Positions 25,990-36,508 of a DNA stretch of 64,000 bases are shown here, one piece after another. This DNA is from Topomyia yanbarensis (taxonomy: Eukaryota; Arthropoda; Insecta; Diptera; Culicidae). The notes below the pieces were generated by a model. That model ran no database searches. It was given only the letters and a program-made list of their open reading frames with translations, and was not told where the DNA came from. Made by a program: the position numbers and the translations under genes. The stretch covers positions 157,735,167 to 157,799,166 of the forward strand of contig NC_080672.1 of NCBI RefSeq assembly GCF_030247195.1. Reading direction: 5' to 3'. Position 1 is the first letter of the stretch. Every line of letters starts with the position of its first letter.

Positions 25990-26869
25990 TAGAATGCTCA
26001 TCCTCGGGTCCAACCAGTCGGTCCATCTGACAACACGCGCAATTTCCGGATATCGGAGCAGTGGTTGTAGTTATAGGCAGAAATCATATTTTCTTATTTG
26101 TTCAAGAGAACACTGATTTCCCATGCTAATGCTATACTACTGGTAGGTGTCTAAAATATTTGAACTCATCCATCGACAAGGGGATGTTTCAATAACAGCT
26201 GTGTTGGAGTAAGGCATGATAAGGGAAAAATTGAATATTCGGACTTGAAATTACATTAATGAGTTTATCCTAATATTTGAGCAGTTCTCTTAAGGGGTTA
26301 CGCCACTGTAGAGTTTTAAAAAATCGATTTTTATTGGGCTAAAATGTACAAGTCCCTAGAAAATGATATACCAATAAACCGCAGGCTTCAATGATTGCTG
26401 AATATTCAAATTTTCGATTCTGCTGGAACGCCTCTTATTTATACCCCGAGGGTATTGTAAACTTTAACTGCGTTTTTCTCGTAATCACATTTTGAGCGTA
26501 AACGTAACTCGAACCAATGATTTTTGGTCGTTTTGAAATTCTTACAGTATATTCAAAATTGATTTCTTCAGCGATGTACGTAGGATTTTATTTTATTATA
26601 ATTTTATTTATCAATTTGGTATCGATTTTTATTACATTTTCAGCGTTTTTTTTACTAAAATGAGCGCCATTTCTCAAAAAATCTAAATATCGAAAAAATC
26701 CTAAGTACATTTTAAATGTATATATATTACATTTTAATACACATGACATGATAACTATGTACAAGAAAAGAAATCAATATTCGAGTTCAAAAATTTTGTG
26801 AAACAAAAAACAGCCACGGTAGGTAATATTAAATTGAAAAATATATTTAAAAAAAATCTTGACTAGCCA
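25990..26869. other. Unassigned AT-rich DNA
   Basis: No gene or element boundary could be supported. Confidence 0.4.
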
Positions 26870-27290
26870 TCATGGATCTAAACCTACAAATTGAAGTAAT
26901 TTGATGTCCAATTCGATAAATTTGAACCTCTGCGTATTACGATTGTAACGGTTTATATGGGTAATTTTCGAACCAAAAGTCAGAACCGAATGAAATTCAA
27001 TAGCAGTTAATAGGATTACTGTATCTTTGAAATCAAGTTTGTAAAAAATCGATCAAGAATTTGCTGGGAAATAGATTAGTTAAGAAACTTGGCGAGTTCT
27101 CGGGGGCATTAAGAACTGTCATAGGTGGCCAATGTCGTCAAAGAGATTTTGATTGGTCATAAGTGATCCAGACCTGCAAATCCAAATAATGTTGCACCCA
27201 TATTAATACGTATTACATAATTTAGACATCATGCCAATTTATGTGGGAATTTTCTGTGTGACCAAACTCTCCAACCCTATCTCAAAACCT
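26870..27290 (+). repeat. Modular mosquito repeat copy
   Basis: Shares in order the blocks ATTACGATTGTAACGGTTTA, CAGAACCGAATGAAATTCAA, AACTTGGCGAGTTC, GTCATAGGTGGCCAATG and CCAAATAATGTTGCACCC with 18536-19076 and 9731-9898. Its terminal microsatellite module is absent. Confidence 0.75.
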
Positions 27291-28924
27291 TTAAGACCTG
27301 TATTGTTAGTACCTTCGGAAGAGTTGCTCAGAATAGCAGTGCCTAAAACTTCTTCGAATACACCATCCTTCTATCGTGCTTCATTACAATGTTAGATAGA
27401 GCGCCGCCCTAGCGGCTGAGTAACGAACTACTTTGATGCAACCACATAAAGGCCTAAATACTAAGCATCAACTTTGCCGGAAATACTATACTTCTAAAAC
27501 GTAACCACGAGGAGTTATTAATTTATTCCACGTTTTTTTCAATTTCGGACCACTGTGCACCATCTTGCTGCAAAGTTACTTATAATAATATTTTTATACT
27601 TCATAACTAGTAATTACATTTGACAATGACACCTCTTTATTGCGCCTAGAAAAATTCCTGAAATATGCCTATTTTTTCGTATTCTACAGTTATGTAATCC
27701 CTTAAAGCATCAGTATATATCTCAGATTTTGCTCAGTACCAAACAATGAAGGAGAATCAATTCCTCGACTGTTTCAACAATTTCATATTTTGATGTCATG
27801 TGGATTTACATTGCATTTCCCAAGGTGGTTTGTGTCATGACAATTTGACACGCCCACACGCAGCTTATCCAGTACCATGTCATTAAAATTGGCTCAACAG
27901 AGATAAAAAATCAGGCCTAAAGCCAATCTTGACGCTCAAGACTGTGATGACAAATACTCATTGCTCAGGTAGATGAATATTAAGAAGGCCATGACTGCTG
28001 GAAACGTGTGCTTCGTCTTTTACGAGACGAGGAAATGGGTAAATGCTGGAGATATATTACTGCGTCAGCAGGGGTTTTATTACATCGACCGCCATGTCGT
28101 AAACTCAACTTGCCGAGCATTTGTTAATTTCGTTCTTTGAGCAGGACAGAACCAGAACCGTGCCGAATACAGATAATATAAGTAAAACTCCCAAACGAAT
28201 CGATCCCATTTCAGACGCGCGTGCCAGATTTTATTGCCTCCCCCGGGAGACTACTCCTGGTCCGATGGACTGGGAAAGGTTTGCTGCCTGCATAGATACT
28301 GCTGACCTTATACCCATCCTTCGATAAATCAACTTCTGAATTATTCAAACGATCACCTTTCAAGCTGATAACGAGATTTATTCCTGTCAGCGAAAAGCAC
28401 CATTGAATTTTAATTGTTCATTTTATACCCTGTTACCAACTATGGATCCGGATTGAGCTAAATGGTGGCTAGCGCTGATATAAGTATGTACTCGTTCACA
28501 TCCCGATATATTTGAAGGGCTGAAAACCCTCGAGCCTGACAAAATGCTAATATGTCCTCTCAAAAATGAACACTCATCTTGCTTAGACCCCAATTCTCTG
28601 CTTGTTCTGACCGAAGGCTGGTCGGTTACACCATCCAACTTTCGATGAGCCCCAGTCCAAGTGCCTTTCAAGTGTCACTTCATTTCATAGGCGACGGAAA
28701 GGTAAAAGAGAAACAAAAAGTATTAATGGCATATTAATTTACATACCGAAGTGTGTTTTGAATAATTGTCTTAATTGGTATCATTCTTCAATGGAATATG
28801 TATTTGCTCAAATTATTCGCTTGCTAAGCGCTGTTGGATTCTTCCTTCAACAACATGTTTCATGTGATTCGTTTGTTTATGCCACTGTCGGATAGATCAG
28901 CGTGTTGGGGCTGAAGGATCTCAC
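27291..28924. other. Unassigned DNA
   Basis: No repeat boundary found. Open frames at 28121-28327 (plus) and 28423-28671 (minus) lie near the candidate signal-peptide exon, but I could not connect them to it by an in-frame splice. Confidence 0.35.
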
Positions 28925-29014
28925 ATGTACACAAGCAACCGCCTCCATTGGCTGCTGGAGAGACAACACGATGACGACGGAGGCAAAAGTTATTGCACAA
29001 ACATGGTTCGCCAT
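28925..29014 (-). CDS. Candidate first exon of a secreted protein
   Basis: On the minus strand an ATG opens 30 codons whose product has a short polar start, a hydrophobic core (ITFASVVIVLSL) and a possible signal-peptidase site near PMEAVA. The reading ends in CAT followed by GTGAGA, a usable splice donor, with codon phase 0. This is what a first exon coding a signal peptide looks like. I could not find a convincing second exon downstream on the minus strand, and no family is recognised. It could be chance. Confidence 0.25.
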
Positions 29015-29610
29015 CCGGTGCGTAAGCAGCTCACTCGGAGTTAGTATTAGGGTGATCAATGGTTCATAACACACATTTAGGAAAGGTTATGAGAATCTAG
29101 CGATTCTCCAGTTTGCCAATCGCGATGATTTATTATTGTTCCAAGGAGCTTTGTTCGTTTCCAGGTAGACGTTTTGTTGTAGACACTATTGCAATGGGCG
29201 CAAAACCTGCTACACAATGAACCGCCCTACTAATAACCAAGCACCTCTAGATGAAGGGAAGCAAAATCAACAGTTGGTAATCTTGTGTGAAATAGTAGAA
29301 GCTTGCAGCACTAACGGTGATCAACTGGCAGCCATAACCAGCGGGATAAGATGTGTGTCAAGTGGATGATGCTGGCACTTAGTGGAGTCTGACGTACTTT
29401 AAACAGTAGCTTTCGAGATTGTTCAACAACCTACGTTCGAATAAATAGATTTTTTCAACCAATAAAATTGGGTGAAAGTATTGCGTCGCCAAAATGAAAC
29501 TTACATCATGGTTGTGAAATGTATGTACTCTGGTGGAAAGTAGGTATACGAATTGAACATGAGCTTTCAAAACATATTAATCTTTTTTGCTTTGTGTAAG
29601 ATCTCGAACA
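29015..29610. other. Unassigned DNA upstream of the candidate exon
   Basis: No gene seen. If the exon at 28925-29014 is real, its promoter would lie here. Confidence 0.3.
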
Positions 29611-29860
29611 GTTAAAAAATCCATTTTGACATCGACGGACCCCCTGCACATTGAGAATGTCTAAAACCGTTTATTTTCAACTGCCCATAACTTCCCCTTC
29701 GATATAAAACTCATTCTCAAAAAGTTGAAAAAAAAAATCCATTTTGACATATCGGCGGACCCCATGTATACATTTAAAATGTCAAAAGCTTTTGCTCTTC
29801 AACTGCCAACAGCATGCTCTTTAATACATTTTTTTTAGTTTCCTTAACAAGTCTTGTCGA
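29611..29860 (+). repeat. Two-copy tandem duplication
   Basis: Copies at about 29611-29722 and 29723-29860 share the order AAATCCATTTTGACAT, CGGACCCC, AATGTC-AAA and TTCAACTGCC. They are diverged, so the duplication is not recent. Non-coding. Confidence 0.6.
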
Positions 29861-29972
29861 AAATGTAAAGGTTTTCGGATCTTTCAACTTTCAGAACCAA
29901 TTACGTCGAAAATGCTGGAGGAAAAAAATCTTTCTGAATAAAAAAGACACAATATAACATAACAAAGTCATT

Positions 29973-30084
29973 GGTGCGTTTTGATTTCGTCTCATCAGAA
30001 ACCGACACTAACTTATTTACGGAATAAATTAGCGCTGACTTGACGCTAAATCTGTAAAACAGAAACACACTTTGTGTTTTAATC
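29973..30084. mobile_element. Truncated copy of the 16098 MITE
   Basis: Begins GGTGCGTTTTGATTTCGTCTC, continues with CAGAAACCGACACTAACTT, and has the AACACACTTTGTGTTTT centre of the MITE at 16098-16273. The right arm is missing. The LTR retrotransposon begins about 110 bp downstream. Confidence 0.65.
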
Positions 30085-30196
30085 TACAAATTAAAAACTA
30101 CAAGGGGCAGCCCTATGGGGTTGCACGAGCTGTAGACGTAGGACTATACTACTTAATGTAAAATATTTATTTTCTTTGCACATTTTTAGTAATAAT

Positions 30197-30531
30197 TGTA
30201 GTGCCGTAGAAATGTTATAGTTACCAATTATTTACAGCAAATGACAAGTTGTGATAACGAAGAAACCTTTATGGCAAATTCGTTCTATTTCCATCATTTG
30301 AGAAATCATTCTACAGAGCATGCGTGTTGTTACTAAATATAACTGGCAACCATGTATTCAAACGCAAACGCGCAATTACGAAACGAAATGATCGATGCGT
30401 TTTAGCAGGAAGAAGAACGCAAAGTGATCGCTTGCTCGAACAGGAAGTACGGAATTCTGACTCTCATTCTGTGTACGACTTTTGAGACGATAGGAAGTTT
30501 TGTACCATCGTTGTGAAATTTGGATACGACA
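30197..30531 (+). repeat. 5' LTR
   Basis: Begins TGTAGTGCCG and ends GGATACGACA, i.e. the canonical TG...CA. It is base-for-base the same as 36509-36843. It should carry the promoter, but no strong TATA box could be assigned. Confidence 0.97.
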
Positions 30532-30549
30532 TGGCGGAGCCTGTAGGTA
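30532..30549 (+). promoter_or_regulatory. Presumed tRNA primer-binding site
   Basis: Starts with TGG directly after the LTR, the complement of a tRNA CCA end, and continues CGGAGCCTG. I could not match it to a known tRNA from memory, so the primer is unassigned. It overlaps the splice donor at 30547. Confidence 0.6.
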
Positions 30550-30552
30550 AGT
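30547..30552 (+). promoter_or_regulatory. Consensus 5' splice site in the leader
   Basis: TAG|GTAAGT with the GT at 30547-30548 is a full match to the metazoan donor consensus. It lies 16 bases after the LTR. It could pair with the acceptor before pol (AG at 32562-32563) or with a weaker TTTTTTAG at 30995-31002 before gag. Confidence 0.55.
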
Positions 30553-30703
30553 AGAGTGCCAAATCAAAGCCCATTTAATAACTGCGTATATTGAACATAG
30601 AATTGCTTCGATATACAAAACAAATGACAAAGAAAGAGAAATCAGCAAACAAAAAGAAAAAAAGACCTAATACTTCAGTAATTTGGTTGTTTGAATCCAG
30701 TTC

Positions 30704-30940
30704 GACCTAAGCGGTCTCAATACAAAAGAAGTGCTTGAGCGAAGCTGTCTCAGTACAAAAATGAGCGAAGCGGTCTCATTAAAAATAAACAAATAAATGT
30801 GTTAGAGCGAAGCGGACTTTAACACAATTAATCTGTGCATGAGCGATGCGGTCTCAGCAAAAAAAAAAGAATTGAACGAAATGGCGTTTTTTTAAATATT
30901 TTTTTTACTAGAGTCGGTGTATGAGTGAAACGATCTTAAC
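30704..30940 (+). repeat. Degenerate tandem array in the retrotransposon leader
   Basis: About seven copies of a motif near GAGCGAAGCGGTCTCA: 30704 (first half diverged), 30737-30752, 30763-30778, 30805-30820, 30841-30856, 30874 (diverged) and 30923 (diverged). They are separated by A/T-rich spacers of 10-26 bp. The array sits between the primer site and gag, where Drosophila gypsy carries its Su(Hw)-binding insulator array. The motif here is different; only the position is comparable. Confidence 0.75.
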
Positions 30941-31004
30941 ACGAAATCCAATTATGCACGAGCAAAAATGATACGGAAAACTAAAAAAATCCTATTTTTT
31001 AGAT

Positions 31005-32408
31005 ATGACACTGCAGATCAGTAATAAACAAAATAAATGCTACCGGATGAAAGACTTGACACGTGCGTCGTCAGTTAATATTGCGAACATACCACCCATA
31101 CGGGGTGAAACAGAAAATCTAGTGCCGGGGAGGACACAACAAGTGCTGTCGCAGAAACAGCAGGAGGTTGACAAAACGGAACAATTATCTCGCGAACTAG
31201 CGGCAGAGAAGGCAAGAAGCACACAACTAATGGAGGAACTTGAACAAAGCAGAAGAATGAACGAGGAGCTAATAGCTGGTCTAACGGAAAGGGATGCCAG
31301 CAGATCCGATTTCGAGAGAGACAATCGCTTTTCTAGCACCCGTAGGGCACCAGGTGCATCGAACTTGGAAGAATCCAGGTTCTACACATCAATTAACCAG
31401 CTTTCCATTTCTTCCATCAACATCCCCGAATGTAAGCCGGATGAAGATGGTGAAATCCATCGTCAGTCTTTTGAAGCATGGAAAGATCTTTTGGTGGACT
31501 CTATGACGTTAGCTGGAATAGAGGACGAAGTTACCAAGTTTATGATCTTCAAGGTTAAGTCCGGCGCGAGACTTCTTGAAATATTCAGGAACACAAGATC
31601 GGTGGAAGAAGACCCCAATGTTAATGATTTTCCATTCGCAAATGCAATATCCAGGCTAAAGTCCTATTTTGGATCTGGATCCGACGTTATGCTCATGAGA
31701 CGGAAGCTAGCATTGTTGAACCAGAAGCCAGATGAATCCGATTTATCGTACATAACACGGGTCGGATCAGTAGCTCGACTGTGTGAGTTCGAGGGGTCAA
31801 AAGAATTTGAGCAAATTGTTGCAACAATTGCCGAACATGCTACAAACTGTGAAGTACGGACAGCATCACTGAAAATGTTGAGCCGCAAACAATGTTTTAC
31901 AGACCTCGTCGACAAAGTGCGCGAGATCGAGGCAATTAAGCTAAATGAGGAGTTTGTTCGAAACAAGTATGCAAACCCAGGACACGCAGTCGTCGCATCC
32001 GTTAGTGCATCATTTTCAAAGTCCGCGAACCGCCCATTCAACTTTAATCCACAGCGCAATTTTCAAAACTACGGTAACAGGCCACTTAGAGGTGGATTTC
32101 GAGCTCCAAGGGGTAGACAGTACTACACTGCTGGTGGCACTTCTTTGCACCCATCACGAAATGAAAAATGCTGGCGTTGTAATAGCATATATCATGCAGC
32201 ACATGACTGCAGTCACAGAGACAAAAAGTGTAACTATTGTGGGATTAATGGTCATATTCAACGAGCGTGTCGTTCACGTAGTAATGGTCCAGGTATTAAA
32301 CGACCAACAGCAGAGCCATTGGAAAATACTCCTCGGAAGATAGCACTAATAGATGAAGTGAAAGACGACACGGAATCTATTCAACCAGTAAGTGAATCCA
32401 CTGAATAA
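31005..32408 (+). CDS. gag: Gag polyprotein of Ty3/gypsy retrotransposon
   Basis: A 467-residue open frame starting at the first in-frame ATG. Residues about 45-95 are rich in Q, E, K and L with heptad-like spacing and probably form a coiled coil. Residues about 145-315 form the capsid-like helical region, including the segment with FEAWKDLLVDSM. A glycine/arginine-rich basic patch lies at about 356-371. Two zinc knuckles of the form CX2CX4HX4C follow: C389-C392-H397-C402 and C409-C412-H417-C422. These bind the RNA genome during packaging. The frame has no stops or frameshifts, so the protein is likely functional. It ends in TAA, and the pol frame is not open through the junction. Confidence 0.95.
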   Translation: MTLQISNKQNKCYRMKDLTRASSVNIANIPPIRGETENLVPGRTQQVLSQKQQEVDKTEQLSRELAAEKARSTQLMEELEQSRRMNEELIAGLTERDASRSDFERDNRFSSTRRAPGASNLEESRFYTSINQLSISSINIPECKPDEDGEIHRQSFEAWKDLLVDSMTLAGIEDEVTKFMIFKVKSGARLLEIFRNTRSVEEDPNVNDFPFANAISRLKSYFGSGSDVMLMRRKLALLNQKPDESDLSYITRVGSVARLCEFEGSKEFEQIVATIAEHATNCEVRTASLKMLSRKQCFTDLVDKVREIEAIKLNEEFVRNKYANPGHAVVASVSASFSKSANRPFNFNPQRNFQNYGNRPLRGGFRAPRGRQYYTAGGTSLHPSRNEKCWRCNSIYHAAHDCSHRDKKCNYCGINGHIQRACRSRSNGPGIKRPTAEPLENTPRKIALIDEVKDDTESIQPVSESTE

Positions 32409-32563
32409 ACATTTTTTACTCCTTCATTACTATATAATAGCCTAACAATACCTAAAAAAAAAAGAATTAAAAAAAATCAACTCTATGTACGGTTTCTAAA
32501 TTGATTGATAACCAAAAAAATATAGAAAATAACTGATCAATTGTGTTTCACGTTTTTCTGCAG
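32409..32563 (+). promoter_or_regulatory. gag-pol junction with stops and a splice acceptor
   Basis: Pol lies in the -1 frame relative to gag, but this 155-bp junction contains TAA and TAG stops in the pol frame just after gag, so simple ribosomal frameshifting cannot make Gag-Pol here. It ends in a pyrimidine-rich tract, CACGTTTTTCTGCAG, whose AG (32562-32563) is directly followed by the pol ATG. Splicing from 30547 would place that ATG at the first base of the second exon. Reinitiation after the gag stop is the alternative. Confidence 0.6.
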
Positions 32564-35500
32564 ATGCGTCCGAAATCCGAACGAAATTTGGCGACATTAC
32601 ACAACCCTACTTGCAAAACCAGTGACGGTTTCAATGTCTTACCTAATACAGTTGGAAAGATTTCAATCTGGAATATTGCCCAGATCACAGACCCTAGCAA
32701 CAATGACCAGGTCATTAAGAGAGATGACGCTATCATCACTGCAACTGTATCTGGCATGCAATGTATTTTCATGATTGATTCCGGAGCACAAGTGAATACT
32801 TGTACGGAAGCTATGTTCAAGGATCTAACTGCGGACATTAATTACAAAAGAGGATTATTAAACATTCAATTCAAGTCGGATAAATCTCTAAAGGCATATG
32901 CAACAGAAGGACACATAAATGTTTTGGCAACTTTCCATGCTCCCCTCTATGTATCCAGGGACAGACCAACCTATATCGAGAAGTTCTATGTAGTCAAGGA
33001 AGCTCGTGCTTTACTAGGGAGGCCAACAGCTTCACGATATAGTATACTGATGCTGGGTCTACAAGTTCCCCTTCAACCTCTAGCGGAGCATGCTTTCGAT
33101 GAATTGTACCCAGGTGAAATTGCAACGGTTGCTTTCGACGGAATATTTCCCAAGTTCAACGTCCCACCAGTCAAAATCTACTATGATACATCGAAACCGC
33201 CATGCAGGACTGTGTTCACTAATATTCCGCTGGCTGTTAAACCTTTAGTCGAAAAAAGGCTGCAGAATCTTGTATCAGCGGACATTATCGAAAGAGTAGT
33301 AGATGGAATGGATACTTCGTTCTGTTCGTCGATGTTAGTTGTACCAAAAGGTAAAGATGACATTCGTCTAGTCATCGACTTGCGTGGACCAAATCGCTAT
33401 ATACAACGAACGCCGTTTCCGATACCTACACTGGAGAAGATAGTGGCTGAGCTTGATGGAGCCAAGTGGTTCTCTACAATCGACCTTTCGAATGCATTTT
33501 TTCATATAGAATTGCATCAAGAATCGCGACACCTCACAAACTTTTTTACCGAATTCGGTATGTTTCGGTGCGTCAGGCTTCCCTTTGGCCTATGCAATGC
33601 CCCTGATATATTTCAGGAGACACTACAAAGAACCATTCTGGCTGGTTGCAAGGGATGTATAAATTATTTGGATGATTGCTTGATATTTGGTGGCACAAAA
33701 GAAGAACACGATGAAAATCTGGCAAATGTACTCGCATGTCTTGCTAACCATAATGTCAGACTAAACAAAGACAAGTGCGTTTTTGGAAGTCAGTCGGTAA
33801 GATTCATTGGTTTTCAACTCACTCCTGACGGTTGGCAAATTGAGGAAGAAAAAGCCCAAGCGATTAAAAATTTTAGGCAACCAAATTGCACCGCTGAAGT
33901 GAAAAGTTTTCTGGGGTTAATCACTTTTGTGGACAGATTTATTGTCCATCGAGCAACGAAATCTGAACACCTACGAAATCTCGCGAACTCCGAAACATTT
34001 TACTGGACTGACAAAGAAAACGAAGAATTCAGCCAGCTCAAAAACGAAATTTCAACTTCCATAAAAAGGCTCGGATACTACAACGTGACCGACCGCATAG
34101 AACTATTCGTAGATGCCTCGCCTGTTGGTTTGGGAGCGGTACTTACTCAAATTAACGAAATGGGCCTTCCAAGGGTTATAGCCTGCGCGTCCAAATCATT
34201 GTCTCTTTCGGAAAAACGATACCCTCAGACTCAGAAAGAAGCTCTTGCAGTTGTCTGGGGTGTAGAAAGATTTTCCTACTACTTATTAACCAGGACTTTC
34301 ACTATTCGCACGGATGCAGAAGCGATACAATATATTTTCGACGCGAATCATCGTTTGGGCAAACGTGCAATTTCACGGGCAGAAAGTTGGGCACTTAGAT
34401 TGCAGCCATACGACTATGAAATCAAGAGAGTACCCGGAAATAAAAATATTGCTGATGCTTTGTCACGACTCATTTTAGCAACACAAGAGTCGGTCCCATT
34501 CGAAGAGGATAAAGAAAGTCACTACCTTTATTCCTTAGATTCAGGTAACATGGTTATCACTTGGAATGAGATAGAAATGGCATCTGAAAATGACAGCGAA
34601 TTACTATCCGTTAGAGAAGCATTAATGTCGAACAAATGGCCTGCTGATCTGCGTCCGTATGAGGCACAGAAACCTAATCTACGCTCTCTAGGCTCTATGG
34701 TCTTCAAAGACGACAGAGTGATACTACCAAACACTCTGCGAAGAAAAGCCCTCGAGTCTGCACATGGTGGACATATCGGAGAAGTGGCAATGAAGCGAGT
34801 AATGCGTGAGTACTTCTGGTGGCCCAGGATGTCCACAGAGATAACTCGCTTCATGAAAGATTGCAATACCTGTGTTCAACTTTCAAGACGTAACCCACCG
34901 TTGCCTCTCTGCTCTCGAGAATTACCCGAAGGCCCATGGCAAATGTTGCAAGTAGATTTTCTCGCAGTACCTACCTTTGGAACCGGAGAGTTTTTGGTAG
35001 TAATTGATACGTATTCGCGCTACCTGTATGTAGTAGAAATGAAGACAATTGATACTGTATCTACAAATTCAGCTCTAAACGAAGTTTTCAGAATGTGGGG
35101 ATACCCGTCAGTCATACAGAGCGACAATGGACCTCCATTCCAGAGTTCTGGATTCGTCAAATACTGGGAAGACAGAGGTGTTAAGGTACGAAAATCTGTA
35201 CCACTCAGTCCTCAGAGCAACGGAGCCGTGGAAAGACAAAATTCAGGTATCATCAAAGCCTTGTCTGCGTCGAAATTGGACGGATCAAACTGGCGCCTAG
35301 CATTGCAACAATACGTGCACCGGCATAACACACTAATTCCGCATTCCCGACTACTGGTTACCCCTTTTGAACTTATGGTTGGATGGAAGTACAAAGGGAA
35401 TTTTCCTGGTCTTACGAAATCATTTAATTACTGCGATTCCAGCAAACTTGATCGCACAACTATTTATGAGCGGGATACCGAAACGAAACTTGCATCCAAG

Positions 35501-35905
35501 CAATATGCTGACCGGGTGCGCGGCGCTAAGGATAGCAAAATAGACATTGGCGATACCGTTTTACTGGCGCACAAGAAAAAGAATAAAACTGACCCCACCT
35601 TTTCATCGGATCGGTTTGAAGTTGTAGCCAGGGATGGAGCAAAGGTCGTCCTAATGAGCAGATCGGGAATTCAGTACGCTAGGAACGTACAAGATGTAAA
35701 ACTAGCACCAACTCCGGTTTTGAACCAATCTGGCGGACTGTCTTATGAAACAGTTGACTCCGAAAAGCAAGCACAGTACACACAAGAAGCCACTACTGCC
35801 GATCCAGTACCACTTGAAGGAGAGTCCAGGAACCTGCGACAACGGTCCTCTTTGAGACCTCCAGCGAGATTTGACGAAGAGTACATTTACCGAGTGTTTT
35901 ATTGA
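32564..35905 (+). CDS. pol: Pol polyprotein: protease, RT, RNase H, integrase
   Basis: 1,113 residues from the first ATG. A GTG 21 bases upstream extends the frame but is not a likely start. Aspartic protease: DSGA with D72. Reverse transcriptase: D307 in IDLS, LPFGLCNAP at 339-347, and YLDD at 368-371. RNase H: D517 (FVDAS), E559, D584, with D631 in the ADALSRL block. Integrase zinc finger: H734/H737 and C767/C770. Integrase core: D798, D854 and E890, with exactly 35 residues between the last two (DDX35E). A basic C-terminal tail follows. All catalytic residues are present with no stops, so it should be active. The conventional LK-GFHQI-type RT motif is here IDLSNAFFHIEL, a variant worth placing in a tree. 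Confidence 0.97.
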   Translation: MRPKSERNLATLHNPTCKTSDGFNVLPNTVGKISIWNIAQITDPSNNDQVIKRDDAIITATVSGMQCIFMIDSGAQVNTCTEAMFKDLTADINYKRGLLNIQFKSDKSLKAYATEGHINVLATFHAPLYVSRDRPTYIEKFYVVKEARALLGRPTASRYSILMLGLQVPLQPLAEHAFDELYPGEIATVAFDGIFPKFNVPPVKIYYDTSKPPCRTVFTNIPLAVKPLVEKRLQNLVSADIIERVVDGMDTSFCSSMLVVPKGKDDIRLVIDLRGPNRYIQRTPFPIPTLEKIVAELDGAKWFSTIDLSNAFFHIELHQESRHLTNFFTEFGMFRCVRLPFGLCNAPDIFQETLQRTILAGCKGCINYLDDCLIFGGTKEEHDENLANVLACLANHNVRLNKDKCVFGSQSVRFIGFQLTPDGWQIEEEKAQAIKNFRQPNCTAEVKSFLGLITFVDRFIVHRATKSEHLRNLANSETFYWTDKENEEFSQLKNEISTSIKRLGYYNVTDRIELFVDASPVGLGAVLTQINEMGLPRVIACASKSLSLSEKRYPQTQKEALAVVWGVERFSYYLLTRTFTIRTDAEAIQYIFDANHRLGKRAISRAESWALRLQPYDYEIKRVPGNKNIADALSRLILATQESVPFEEDKESHYLYSLDSGNMVITWNEIEMASENDSELLSVREALMSNKWPADLRPYEAQKPNLRSLGSMVFKDDRVILPNTLRRKALESAHGGHIGEVAMKRVMREYFWWPRMSTEITRFMKDCNTCVQLSRRNPPLPLCSRELPEGPWQMLQVDFLAVPTFGTGEFLVVIDTYSRYLYVVEMKTIDTVSTNSALNEVFRMWGYPSVIQSDNGPPFQSSGFVKYWEDRGVKVRKSVPLSPQSNGAVERQNSGIIKALSASKLDGSNWRLALQQYVHRHNTLIPHSRLLVTPFELMVGWKYKGNFPGLTKSFNYCDSSKLDRTTIYERDTETKLASKQYADRVRGAKDSKIDIGDTVLLAHKKKNKTDPTFSSDRFEVVARDGAKVVLMSRSGIQYARNVQDVKLAPTPVLNQSGGLSYETVDSEKQAQYTQEATTADPVPLEGESRNLRQRSSLRPPARFDEEYIYRVFY

Positions 35906-36508
35906 TCCCCGACAGCATCCAGAAGCAGAATAGAAATTAATGCACCGCGGGAAAAGAGCACAACTGAACTACTGCAAAAAAAACTAAACTATTTGACAGA
36001 ATAAATAAGCTAACAGTAATTTTAGAATTAAATTACTATAAGAATCTACCCTGGTTTCTACCTATCTAACGGACTGACAGTTCTCAATTTATTTTTTCGG
36101 TTGTTGCCGCACTTCAATGCTGTATATATATAGGTGTGGCAGACCGGAACGACCGGTATGACGAAAGCAAGTCGATTTATACTGTGATCACTCCACTCAT
36201 GTAAGATTCATCTTACGAATTTACCAAAGTGCCATCTTCGCCACACCTGTATATATGACATTGGCCGCACTTGACATCAATCTGTTGCACGGTTCATCAA
36301 TTACACCAAGATTTGTGTAAAACTTACTCAGATCTAGAACTGATACAAGATAATATAAAAAGGTGCATACATAATCGCAAAACGGATTTCGATGGCAGAA
36401 GACGGAAAAAATTTAAATTATGTTTTGTTTCTATGTACTGAAAATGGTAAGTCTAACAGCAACATCAAAAATATGACGCAAGATACGAAGAGTACTCCTG
36501 GGGGCGGA
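35906..36508 (+). other. 3' untranslated region of the retrotransposon
   Basis: No third open frame. Contains AATAAATAAG near 36000, a long-stem inverted repeat at 36121-36257, and a purine-rich run CTGGGGGCGGA ending at 36508, directly before the 3' LTR. The run is the likely polypurine tract that primes plus-strand DNA synthesis. Confidence 0.75.
36121..36257. repeat. Inverted repeat inside the retrotransposon 3' region
   Basis: TATATATAGGTGTGGC (36125-36140) and its near complement GCCACACCTGTATATAT (36240-36256) could pair around a roughly 100-base loop. It may be an RNA structure of the element or a small MITE that inserted earlier. No TSD could be assigned. Confidence 0.65.

Noticed and set aside
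32543..32563. Start of pol at 32543
   Set aside because: That position is GTG, not ATG; the first ATG is at 32564, directly after a splice-acceptor AG.
35906..36508. Envelope gene downstream of pol
   Set aside because: No open frame of useful length, signal peptide or membrane segment exists before the 3' LTR.
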